A stretch of 13,142 nucleotides of DNA from RGIG2041 sp045652745 (GTDB lineage Bacteria > Bacillota > Clostridia > UBA1381 > UMGS1253), in contig JAZRUW010000005.1 of the NCBI GenBank assembly GCA_045652745.1, positions 1 through 13,142 of the forward strand, given 5' to 3'. The position numbers and the translations under genes were made by a program. Under the pieces are notes generated by a model. That model was not told where the DNA came from. It did not search any database and saw nothing but the letters and a program-made list of their open reading frames with translations. Positions 7,720-13,142 of the stretch are shown piece after piece. Every line of letters starts with the position of its first letter. Position 1 is the first letter of the stretch.

Positions 7720-8263
7720 ATTCGTTATTTAAAAGTTCGCTTGGCTCATATGCCTGCAACGGTGCTAAAAATCCTGCGTTTTTCAAGGCTTTTTCGATTT
7801 CGTTTAAGATTTGCTCGCTGTCTGCCGCAACGGTGTGATAGTGATAACCGGCGGTCACGTTTTTGAGTAGGCTGGATTTGCCCTCGGAGATGTTTTTTAA
7901 AAAGTGTGCGACATCGCGTCTGGATTTAATATGCATCGGCGCACGCAGTTGATTGTAAAACTTGTGAAAGATAAACACATCAAGCACCTCTCCGCCCAAA
8001 TCTACAATCAGATTTAATTCTTTTTCTACGTCTTCGTCGCTGTGCTGCGTTTTAAATACGCGTCTGCATTGCGGCTTTTCATAGAGCATATAGCCGCGTG
8101 CAGTGGAAACAACGGGGTATCCCTGTTCCCGCAAGGCGGCAATATCTTTGACGATGATTTGGCGGCTGACACCGAAGTTTACGGCCAAAACGGATGCGCC
8201 GACCGGCGTGTCCGCCGCAGCAAGCCGATTTAAAATGTCCTGCTGTCTGTTTGCAACCTTCAT
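7718..8263 (-). CDS. niaR: NiaR-type transcriptional repressor (HTH plus 3H domain)
   Basis: The protein has 181 residues. A winged-helix HTH spans about residues 6-60 (TPVGASVLAVNFGVSRQIIVKDIAALREQGY). The 3H domain follows. H74, E82 (eight residues later) and the H141-Y-H143 pair match the spacing of metal ligands reported for the Thermotoga NiaR homologue, and other histidines lie at 100, 111 and 120. NiaR (YrxA) proteins bind niacin as co-repressor and control NAD biosynthesis or niacin uptake genes. ATG (complement of 8261-8263) was chosen because GGAGGA lies 4-5 nt upstream; a longer frame runs back through its own promoter. The gene is divergent from a PTS-IIC-like transporter, a typical repressor/target layout. 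The specific effector here is inferred from family. Confidence 0.85.
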   Translation of the reverse strand: MKVANRQQDILNRLAAADTPVGASVLAVNFGVSRQIIVKDIAALREQGYPVVSTARGYMLYEKPQCRRVFKTQHSDEDVEKELNLIVDLGGEVLDVFIFHKFYNQLRAPMHIKSRRDVAHFLKNISEGKSSLLKNVTAGYHYHTVAADSEQILNEIEKALKNAGFLAPLQAYEPSELLNNE

Positions 8264-8288
8264 ACTTTCCTCCAAAGCTCTTTTTTTC

Positions 8289-8317
8289 ATTATATCAGTT
8301 ATAAAGTGTTTTTTCAA
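8289..8317 (-). promoter_or_regulatory. SigA promoter of the NiaR-type gene
   Basis: On the minus strand, TTGAAA (complement of 8312-8317), a 17-nt spacer and TATAAT (complement of 8289-8294) match 11 of 12 consensus positions. TG lies one base before the -10 box, making an extended -10. Its -35 is 2 nt from the GTTTACA half-site. Confidence 0.85.
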
Positions 8318-8319
8318 TA

Positions 8320-8359
8320 GTTTACATTCAAAATAATATCTGTAAACTTTTCTGTAAAT
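8320..8359. promoter_or_regulatory. Candidate operator: GTTTACA ... TGTAAAC ... TGTAAAT half-sites
   Basis: GTTTACA at 8320-8326 and TGTAAAC at 8341-8347 form an inverted repeat with 14 nt between arms. A second direct copy, TGTAAAT, is at 8353-8359, 12 nt start-to-start from the previous one. All three lie between the divergent -35 boxes, 2 nt from one and 6 nt from the other, which suits control of both promoters. The NiaR-type repressor is the obvious candidate binder; that is inference. Confidence 0.55.
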
Positions 8360-8365
8360 TTTTTG

Positions 8366-8394
8366 TTGACATTTGAGGAAAAAGCGCATATAAT
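8366..8394 (+). promoter_or_regulatory. Perfect consensus SigA promoter of the transporter gene
   Basis: TTGACA at 8366-8371, a 17-nt spacer and TATAAT at 8389-8394. It lies 26 nt upstream of the transporter ATG, so the leader is short (start near 8401) and begins just before AAAGGAGG at 8405-8412. A promoter this strong next to a repressor gene suggests it is normally held down. Confidence 0.9.
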
Positions 8395-8419
8395 AGGTGA
8401 TTATAAAGGAGGAAGGGAT

Positions 8420-9466
8420 ATGCAGAAATTTAAAGCATTTTTAAAAAGAAAAGACATTGAATTTTCGGCGAAGCGTTATTTTATTGATGCGCTAGGCGCT
8501 ATGGCGCAGGGCCTGTTTGCTTCGCTTTTGATCGGTACGATTTTGTCTACATTGGGGCAGCAGTTCGGCATTGCGATTTTAGATGAAATCGGTGGCTACG
8601 CCAAGAGCGTACAGGGCAGCGCAATGGCAATCGCTATCGGCTTTGCCTTAAAGGCTCCGCCGTTGGTTTTATTTTCGCTTGCGGCAGTAGGTTATGCGGC
8701 CAATGCACTCGGCGGTGCGGGCGGTGCGCTTGCCGTTTTGGTTATGGCGATTGTAGCAACCGAGCTTGGTAAAATGGTCAGCAAGGAAACAAAGCTCGAT
8801 ATTTTGGTAACACCGATTGTGACCATTTGTTCGGGTGTTCTTTTGGCAATGCTCATTGCGGCACCGATTGGTAAGGGTGCCAGCGCCGTGGGTGATTTCA
8901 TTGAATGGGCGACTGTGCTGCAGCCGTTCTGGATGGGTATTGTGATTTCCGTTGTGGTCGGCATTGCGCTTACGCTCCCGATTTCAAGTGCGGCAATCTG
9001 TGCGGCGATTGGACTGACGGGTCTAGCCGGCGGTGCGGCGCTTGCGGGCTGCTGTGCAAACATGGTCGGTTTTGCCGTAATGAGTTTTAAGGAAGACCGT
9101 TGGGGCGGCCTTTTGGCGCAGGGTATCGGCACAAGTATGTTGCAGATGGGCAACATCGTGAAAAACCCGCGCATCTGGATTGCGCCGATTATAACATCGG
9201 CGATTACCGGTCCGATTTCTACTTGCATTTTTAAACTGGAAATGAACGGCGCGCCGGTTTCTTCGGGTATGGGTACTTGCGGTTTTGTCGGCCAAATCGG
9301 TATGTATACCGGTTGGGTTGCAGACGGCGGCGCCGTTATGCCGATGCAATGGATCGGCATGCTTTTAACGCACATTGTTTTGCCGGCGGTCATTTGTTGG
9401 GCACTCGGACTTGTGTGCAGAAAACTCGGTTGGATTAAAGAAAACGATTTGAAATTGGATTTATAA
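8420..9466 (+). CDS. PTS EIIC_2/PfoR-family membrane transporter
   Basis: The protein has 348 residues and is strongly hydrophobic, with about eight to nine membrane segments rich in Gly/Ala. After an amphipathic start (MQKFKAFLKRKDIEFSAKRY) it shows ALGAMAQGLFASLLIGTIL, a Gly/Ala-rich LGGAGGALAV segment, TLPISSAAI and the later EMNGAPVSSGMGTCGFVGQ and QWIGMLL stretches, typical of the EIIC_2 (PfoR-like) branch. No EIIA or EIIB domain is encoded nearby, so sugar phosphotransfer is doubtful and the substrate is unknown. ATG 8420 has AAAGGAGG 7 nt upstream; an earlier in-frame TTG lies upstream of the promoter. It is divergent from the NiaR-type repressor and 9 nt upstream of an IMPase-family gene, so niacin or a related compound is one possible substrate, by context only. 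Confidence 0.8.
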   Translation: MQKFKAFLKRKDIEFSAKRYFIDALGAMAQGLFASLLIGTILSTLGQQFGIAILDEIGGYAKSVQGSAMAIAIGFALKAPPLVLFSLAAVGYAANALGGAGGALAVLVMAIVATELGKMVSKETKLDILVTPIVTICSGVLLAMLIAAPIGKGASAVGDFIEWATVLQPFWMGIVISVVVGIALTLPISSAAICAAIGLTGLAGGAALAGCCANMVGFAVMSFKEDRWGGLLAQGIGTSMLQMGNIVKNPRIWIAPIITSAITGPISTCIFKLEMNGAPVSSGMGTCGFVGQIGMYTGWVADGGAVMPMQWIGMLLTHIVLPAVICWALGLVCRKLGWIKENDLKLDL

Positions 9467-9475
9467 GAGGTAGCT

Positions 9476-10216
9476 ATGGAACAGTTGATTTCAAAAATCA
9501 GTGTGCTGGTTAAGACTTGCGGACAAATGATTTTACAGGCGGACAGAACGAGCCTGGGTGTCAGTGACAAAGCAGGTGTGGCCAATTTTGTCACGGAGTA
9601 TGATAAAATGGTGCAGGAGCGACTGCGCATCGGTCTTTTGGCGATGTGTCCAGAAGCGGTGTTTGTCGGTGAAGAGGGCGATTGTGGTGCGTTTACCGAA
9701 CAGGGAAAATGTTTTATCGTTGACCCGATTGACGGCACAACGAATTTTATTAAGGATTACCGTATGAGTGCAATATCCGTTGCGATGGCTGAGGACGGAG
9801 AATTGGCCCTTGCGGTCATGTACAATCCGTATGCGGACGAGCTGTTCACGGCTTTGCGCGGCAAAGGTGCGTTTTGCAACGGCAAGCCCATCCGCGTGTC
9901 GGGGCAGCCGCTCAAAAACGGCCTTGTCTTATTTGGGACTTCGCCGTACAATGCGCAACTTTCCAAAAAGTCATTTGAAATGGCCTATGATTACTGTCAA
10001 AAGGCATTGGATATCCGCAGAAGCGGCGCTGCCGTAATTGAACTTGCTTCTATTGCGTGCGGCAGAGCGGAACTGTTTTTTGAATTGGAGCTCCAGCCCT
10101 GGGATTATGCGGCAGGCGCGCTTTTGGTGCGTGAGGCGGGTGGTATTGTCACAACGGTGGACGGTGGTGAGATTGCGCTGGACAAGCCGTGTTCCATTCT
10201 TGCAAGAAATATGTGA
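9476..10216 (+). CDS. Inositol-monophosphatase-family phosphatase
   Basis: The protein has 246 residues, close to the usual 250-270. The Mg-dependent phosphatase signatures are present: GEEGD at 65-69 (metal-binding E66/E67), DPIDGTTN at 83-90 (D83, D86) and WDYAAGALLVREAGG from 209 (D210). The family hydrolyses inositol monophosphate, sugar phosphates, PAP or NADP, and these motifs alone do not separate the activities. It is cytoplasmic. The ATG follows AAGAGGT, which overlaps the stop codon of the transporter gene, so the two form an operon. Linkage to a NiaR-type regulator makes an NADP(H)-directed phosphatase worth considering, without direct evidence. Confidence 0.9.
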   Translation: MEQLISKISVLVKTCGQMILQADRTSLGVSDKAGVANFVTEYDKMVQERLRIGLLAMCPEAVFVGEEGDCGAFTEQGKCFIVDPIDGTTNFIKDYRMSAISVAMAEDGELALAVMYNPYADELFTALRGKGAFCNGKPIRVSGQPLKNGLVLFGTSPYNAQLSKKSFEMAYDYCQKALDIRRSGAAVIELASIACGRAELFFELELQPWDYAAGALLVREAGGIVTTVDGGEIALDKPCSILARNM

Positions 10217-10220
10217 TTTG

Positions 10221-10271
10221 AGCCACAACAAGTAAAGGTTGTCCGCCCTAATGTGTTGTGGTTTCTTTTTT
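10221..10271 (+). terminator. Probable terminator of the transporter/phosphatase operon
   Basis: CCACAACA at 10223-10230 pairs perfectly with TGTTGTGG at 10254-10261, extended by an A-T and G-T pairs, and is followed by tttctttttt at 10262-10271. The 23-nt loop is larger than usual. It begins 5 nt after the phosphatase stop codon. Confidence 0.6.
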
Positions 10272-10333
10272 AGGAATTTGGTGAAAAAACGGTAGCCAAT
10301 ATGCCGGAAGGCTCGATTTTTAAGGGATGCTTG
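10272..10333. other. Short intergenic spacer, nothing recognised
   Basis: This stretch lies between the operon terminator and the first copy of the duplicated tRNA-end repeat. No ORF, promoter or strong hairpin was seen. Confidence 0.5.
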
Positions 10334-10406
10334 CTATACAAAACAAAAAATAGAGCCGCGAATGCGACTCTATCTTTTGCTTTGGCAGGGGCTTAAAGGA
10401 CTTGAA
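10334..10406 (-). repeat. Direct repeat copy 1: tRNA-Trp 3' end plus terminator (tRNA remnant)
   Basis: Bases 10334-10392 match 10566-10625 almost exactly, apart from six versus seven A in one run. On the minus strand the shared unit holds the tRNA CCA end (complement of 10383-10385), the discriminator, six bases of the acceptor 3' strand (complement of 10387-10392) and the terminator hairpin (10350-10373). Homology continues as AAGGACTTGAA of the T arm (to 10406) and then stops. No D arm or anticodon arm is present, so this is a 3' fragment and not a functional tRNA. The copies are offset by 232 nt. Confidence 0.82.
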
Positions 10407-10554
10407 GTGCTACGCACCCCGGCTTGCGGTGCCCGACATTTCGCTTCGGCGATAAATCACCTCGCGCTCTGTCGGCCGCTGCGCCAGTAACACCTCGCTG
10501 TATCCGCCACCGGCTGCCCCCGGTGTTGCTGCCCGGCACTTACCGTGCCTCGGG
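10407..10554. other. GC-rich, hairpin-dense segment between tRNA-end repeats
   Basis: About 150 bp, clearly more GC-rich than its surroundings, and bounded by inverted GACTTGAA (10399-10406) and TTCAAGTC (10555-10562), both T-loop-like. Visible hairpins are GCACC/GGTGC (10414-10432), CGC-TTCG-GCG (10442-10451), CACCGG/CCGGTG (10508-10525) and CCCGGCAC...GTGCCTCGGG (10532-10554). No credible coding frame was found; the plus-strand open frame crossing it is a tRNA shadow. It may be a structured RNA, a small repeat element or the scar of an insertion. Confidence 0.5.
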
Positions 10555-10565
10555 TTCAAGTCTAC

Positions 10566-10625
10566 CTATACAAAACAAAAAAATAGAGCCGCGAATGCGA
10601 CTCTATCTTTTGCTTTGGCAGGGGC
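10566..10625 (-). repeat. Direct repeat copy 2: authentic tRNA-Trp 3' end plus terminator
   Basis: This is the second member of the approximately 60-bp direct repeat. It overlaps the 3' end of the intact tRNA-Trp and its terminator, so it is probably the parental copy. It differs from copy 1 by one extra A in the terminator T tract (minus strand). Confidence 0.82.
10577..10606 (-). terminator. Intrinsic terminator of tRNA-Trp
   Basis: On the minus strand, ATAGAGTCGC pairs with GCGGCTCTAT (10 bp, one G-T) around an ATTC loop (10583-10606), followed by seven T. It lies 9 nt beyond the tRNA CCA end. A duplicate hairpin sits at 10345-10373. Confidence 0.88.
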
Positions 10626-10691
10626 AGAAGGACTTGAACCCTCGGCACGTGGTTTTGGAGACCACTGCTCTACCAACTGAGCTATACCCCT
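10616..10691 (-). tRNA. tRNA-Trp (anticodon CCA)
   Basis: A 76-nt cloverleaf on the minus strand. The acceptor stem pairs AGGGGTA with TGCCCCT (one T-G pair). The D arm is GCTC-AGTTGGTAGA-GC type. The anticodon arm is GTGGT/ACCAC with loop CTCCAAA, so the anticodon is CCA. The T arm is GAGGG-TTCAAGT-CCTTC, followed by discriminator G and an encoded CCA. It has its own promoter and terminator and so is a single-gene transcript. Confidence 0.96.
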
Positions 10692-10708
10692 ATATAAACT
10701 ACTTGTTT

Positions 10709-10737
10709 ATTATACTAATATGCGGCAGGATTGTCAA
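10709..10737 (-). promoter_or_regulatory. Perfect consensus SigA promoter of tRNA-Trp
   Basis: On the minus strand, TTGACA (complement of 10732-10737), a 17-nt spacer and TATAAT (complement of 10709-10714). The -10 box ends 17 nt before the mature tRNA 5' end. Confidence 0.92.
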
Positions 10738-10797
10738 GAATTATTTTAATTTTTTATAAAGATTTCTGTGCGGAAACGGACACAAAACGGCGAAAAC

Positions 10798-10826
10798 TTG
10801 ACAACGGCGCGGAAAAATGATATAAT
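10798..10826 (+). promoter_or_regulatory. Perfect consensus SigA promoter of the cell-wall hydrolase gene
   Basis: TTGACA at 10798-10803, a 17-nt spacer and TATAAT at 10821-10826, with an extended -10 TG at 10818-10819. The leader to the ATG at 10905 is about 70 nt. Use of this promoter suggests vegetative rather than purely sporulation-specific expression. Confidence 0.9.
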
Positions 10827-10904
10827 TCATTTTGTATTGCTAAAAACAACGCAGTTTTTCTGTGTAAAATTCTGAAGAAAAACAATGCGGGAAATGAGGA
10901 TTTT

Positions 10905-11747
10905 ATGAAAAAGTTGATCCTTTCGCTATGCTTATGCATCGCGATGCTTCTGCCGTATCATACGTCCGCGCAGGCAATTTACAATGACAACAATATGCCG
11001 TTGGATCTCGTTTTAAACGATACTTACGTGACACTCAGTCTGCCGCTTATCGAATACCAAAGCACGGTGTACGCGCCGGTGCGTTCGCTTTGCGAACTCT
11101 TTGGAACGGCAGAGTATTCCTGGAATGACAAAAAGGCGATGCTCACGTTGGAGTATGAAGGCAAAAAGGTAAAAGTAACCGAGGGAGAAACGGACTATAC
11201 CGTTGACGGCAAAAAGCACCGACTGTCCACGGCACCGTGGACGGTGAACGGTAGACTCTATGTGCCGATTCGATTTGTAGAACCGGTGTTTGGTGCAACT
11301 GTAGGTTGGGATGCCAACTACTATAACGTAGTGATAAAGAAGGCGGGGTATGGTGTGCCGGCGGCGAATGTGTGCTATTATCAGCACGACAGCGTTTTCT
11401 GGCTGGCGCGCATCGTCCACGCCGAAAGTCGCGGTGAGTCGGATGCAGGCAAGTTGGCGGTGGCGAATGTCATTTTAAACCGCGTCAAGAGTTCGCAGTA
11501 TCCGAACACGATTTTTGAAGTGATTTTTGACCGTCGTTTCGGTGTGCAGTACACTCCTTCGATTGACGGCTCTATTTACAATACGCCGGGATATGCTTCT
11601 ATTATTGCGGCAAAACGTGCCCTTCATGGGGAAAATAATGTCGGCAACAGTTTGTTTTTCTACAATCCGCGCATCGCGGGTACAAATTGGATTGCACGCA
11701 ACAGAAGGTATTATACCACCATCGGCAATCACGCGTTTTATTTGTAA
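10905..11747 (+). CDS. Secreted cell-wall hydrolase: copper-amine-oxidase-like N-domain plus SleB/CwlJ hydrolase
   Basis: The protein has 280 residues. A signal peptide covers residues 1-24 with likely cleavage after SAQA. Residues 30-150 are a copper-amine-oxidase-N-like domain: paired VYAPVRSLCELFG and LYVPIRFVEPVFGATVGWD motifs, each followed by a short beta strand. This domain is common on Clostridia exported proteins and probably binds cell wall or protein. Residues 165-280 are a Hydrolase_2 (SleB/CwlJ) domain starting LARIVHAESRGES, with E174 the likely catalytic glutamate, then AVANVILNRV and the end GNHAFYL. SleB-type enzymes are lytic transglycosylases cleaving peptidoglycan. GAGG at 10896-10899 precedes the start by 5 nt. 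Homologues act in spore germination or in vegetative wall turnover; the housekeeping promoter favours the latter. Confidence 0.9.
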   Translation: MKKLILSLCLCIAMLLPYHTSAQAIYNDNNMPLDLVLNDTYVTLSLPLIEYQSTVYAPVRSLCELFGTAEYSWNDKKAMLTLEYEGKKVKVTEGETDYTVDGKKHRLSTAPWTVNGRLYVPIRFVEPVFGATVGWDANYYNVVIKKAGYGVPAANVCYYQHDSVFWLARIVHAESRGESDAGKLAVANVILNRVKSSQYPNTIFEVIFDRRFGVQYTPSIDGSIYNTPGYASIIAAKRALHGENNVGNSLFFYNPRIAGTNWIARNRRYYTTIGNHAFYL

Positions 11748-11753
11748 GAAAAC

Positions 11754-11787
11754 AAAAGGCTTGGGAAAAATTTCCCAAGCCTTTTTT
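11754..11787. terminator. Bidirectional intrinsic terminator
   Basis: AAAAGGCTTGGGAAA (11754-11768) pairs with the complementary arm at 11771-11785; in practice a 10-12 bp stem with a small A/T loop. It is followed by T on the plus strand and has T on the minus side too. It closes the hydrolase gene 7 nt after its stop and can also end the leftward gene at 11796. Confidence 0.88.
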
Positions 11788-11795
11788 GCTGCCGT

Positions 11796-12106
11796 TTAAT
11801 TTTCAATTGTTTCAAAGAGGACAAAGTAACCTGTATGGAGACTTTCCATATATATTATCCCAAGATCATACTCAATATAAATAATTTGCTTATCGGTTTT
11901 TAAAGTTAATAGTTGAGTAAATCCGGAAACTTTTCTATTATCCAAAACGGTTAAACCATATTTTTCAACCACTTCGGTCGGTATTCCGTCAAATACATCA
12001 GGAATATGATACGGTTCAAAGCCGGGCACAGGATCCGCAAGACGTTTTTTTGTCCACTCTGTTTCCGGTGCATATCAAAACAAGATGCTTCAAGGATTTT
12101 CGTCAT
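11796..12106 (-). pseudogene. Small hypothetical gene with apparent frameshift at a 7-A run
   Basis: I do not recognise the family. The minus-strand frame from 12029 to 11796 (GTG start, 77 residues, PGFEPYHIPDVFDGIPTEV... to FVLFETIEN) looks protein-like but has no ribosome binding site. Protein-like sequence continues upstream in that frame to a stop with no ATG. In another frame an ATG at 12106, 14 nt after the kinase stop, gives MTKILEASCFDMHRKQSGQ. Adding one A to the 7-A run (complement of 12045-12051) joins the two into about 103 residues without a break. The gene may be decayed, a sequencing indel may be present, or the run may be a slippage site. The joined protein has no signal peptide or membrane helix and ends in a beta-rich stretch. 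It lies just downstream of the histidine kinase gene, on the same strand. Confidence 0.5.
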
Positions 12107-12120
12107 TTTTATTGATAATT

Positions 12121-13142
12121 TTATTCCGCAAAAGTAATCGTTACGCTTGTGCCTTTTCCCTCTGTACTTTCAAGAGAAACATCTGCATCGTGATATGCGG
12201 CTCCGTGCTTTACGATTGCAAGACCAAGTCCAGTTCCACCAACTAGCTTTGAGCGACTTTTATCTACTCTGTAAAAGCGCTCAAAAACTCTGCTTTGTTC
12301 AGAGATTGGAATGCCGATTCCCGTATCTCTTACAGTAACGCTTGTTTTGCCACCTGCCTGATTGACAATAACATCAACCGTTCCATTTTCTTTGTTATAC
12401 TTGATTGCATTATCGCAAAGGTTATATATCATTTCGTCAAGGATTTTTCTCGCACCATAAACAGTGGCAGTATCGCCAATGATATTAAATGTAATGTTTC
12501 TCTTATTGGCAATAGGTGTAAGCCTTTTCACAATATCCTTTGAAAGCTCATAGAGGTCAACATTTTCTTTTTCAATTGGAACTGCACCCTCGTCAAGTTC
12601 AGATATTTTCATAATGTCACTGACAAGAGTGATAAGTCTTTGTGCTTCGTCATAAATAGAAGTAGAAAAGTCAATAACAGTTTCGTCCGGCGTACCGCCT
12701 GATTTCAACATTTCAGCAAATCCTGAAATAGATGTAAGCGGAGTTTTTAATTCGTGAGAAACATTAGATGTAAATTCCTGACGAAGCTGTTCACGTTTCA
12801 CACTTTCGGTAACATCAATAATTACCATTACTGCACCGATTATTTTTTCTCCCTCAAATACCGGGGTTGCAATCAGTTTATATGTGTTTTCATCGTGGGT
12901 AATATCGTTTTCACTACGCTCACCCGAAAGTGCCGCTTCAATAGTGTTTCTGAAGCCACGGCTTCTGTTGAAGGAAAGAACACTTTTGTTTTCTGTATCG
13001 TCAACCTCAAGCAATGTTTTAGCCGCCTGATTGTAAGAAAGTATGGTGAAGTCCTTATCAATTATCAAAAGACCTTCGCTCATATTTTCTGTTATGAGCT
13101 TAAATTCTTCCTGCTTTTGCTTTGCTTCTTTTATCTGATTTG
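12121..13142 (-). CDS. PhoR-like sensor histidine kinase, 5'-truncated
   Basis: The gene runs off the right edge; the frame is open to the last base, giving at least 339 residues, so an internal ATG at 13083 is not the true start. Domain order: a charged helix (KEAKQKQEEF), a PAS domain (ENMSEGLLIIDKDFTILSYN... to GAVMVIIDVTE), a HisKA helix with H-box FTSNVSHELKTPLTSISGF (the phosphorylated His follows Ser), then HATPase_c with N-box NLCDNAIKYN, G1 DTGIGIP, F-box FERFYRVDKSRS and G2 GGTGLGLAIVKHG. This is the WalK/PhoR class of two-component kinases. The missing N-terminus would normally contain membrane helices, and the response regulator probably lies upstream, outside the window. Base composition is visibly more AT-rich than the genes to the left. 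Confidence 0.93.
   Translation of the reverse strand, partial: NQIKEAKQKQEEFKLITENMSEGLLIIDKDFTILSYNQAAKTLLEVDDTENKSVLSFNRSRGFRNTIEAALSGERSENDITHDENTYKLIATPVFEGEKIIGAVMVIIDVTESVKREQLRQEFTSNVSHELKTPLTSISGFAEMLKSGGTPDETVIDFSTSIYDEAQRLITLVSDIMKISELDEGAVPIEKENVDLYELSKDIVKRLTPIANKRNITFNIIGDTATVYGARKILDEMIYNLCDNAIKYNKENGTVDVIVNQAGGKTSVTVRDTGIGIPISEQSRVFERFYRVDKSRSKLVGGTGLGLAIVKHGAAYHDADVSLESTEGKGTSVTITFAE

Noticed and set aside
8420..9466. Complete sugar PTS permease
   Set aside because: No EIIA or EIIB domain in or near the gene; only the EIIC-like membrane part is present.
8692..9738. Long minus-strand frame of 348 codons opposite the transporter and phosphatase
   Set aside because: It is antisense to two well-supported genes, Pro/Ser/Thr-rich as expected for the complement of Gly/Ala membrane codons, and has no recognisable domain.
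10334..10406. Second functional tRNA gene
   Set aside because: Only the 3' end is present; the D arm, anticodon arm and 5' acceptor strand are missing.
10424..10759. Open frame of 111 codons on the plus strand (contains QKDLNPRHVV...)
   Set aside because: It is the antisense reading of tRNA-Trp and the adjacent GC-rich segment, with no ribosome binding site; such tRNA-shadow frames are often misannotated.

Overview
The window looks like a chromosomal segment from a Gram-positive Clostridia-type member of the Bacillota. Supporting signs are AAGGAGG-type ribosome binding sites, consensus SigA promoters, a split Wzz/BY-kinase pair, SLH-domain surface proteins, a copper-amine-oxidase-like/SleB hydrolase and a NiaR (3H-domain) repressor. 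I cannot name the genus. The sequence is cut inside a gene at both ends.

Layout: (1) 2-3228, plus strand: the end of a polysaccharide operon in the order of Bacillus subtilis epsA-epsB-epsC. It holds a Wzz-type modulator (partial), a bacterial tyrosine kinase with an unusual Tyr-Gly tail, and a membrane-bound nucleotide-sugar 4,6-dehydratase-type protein. (2) 3282-7216, plus strand: two exported SLH-domain proteins separated by a strong terminator hairpin, then a VanZ-family membrane protein overlapping the second SLH gene by 4 nt. (3) 7213-7720: a consensus promoter overlapping the vanZ stop codon drives a small SCP2-like protein with a histone-like lysine tail, closed by a bidirectional terminator. 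(4) 7718-10271: a divergent unit with the NiaR-type repressor leftward, and a PTS EIIC_2/PfoR-type transporter plus an inositol-monophosphatase-family enzyme rightward. Two near-consensus promoters and repeated TGTAAA half-sites lie between them. (5) 10217-10740: tRNA-Trp on the minus strand with its promoter and terminator, next to a duplicated tRNA 3' end plus terminator and a GC-rich hairpin-filled segment. (6) 10798-11787: a promoter, a secreted SleB-type cell-wall hydrolase and a bidirectional terminator. (7) 11796-13142, minus strand, visibly AT-richer: a probable frameshifted small gene and a PhoR-like sensor histidine kinase cut by the window end.

The left half reads as a cell-envelope block: polysaccharide synthesis and its tyrosine-kinase control, followed by SLH proteins of the kind that bind secondary cell-wall polymers. 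The right half is a set of short, independently promoted units. No CRISPR array, transposase, phage gene or rRNA is visible. The observations most worth following are the repressor/transporter/phosphatase unit with its candidate operators, the duplicated tRNA-Trp end with its GC-rich insert, the kinase Tyr-Gly tail and the lysine-tailed SCP2-like protein.
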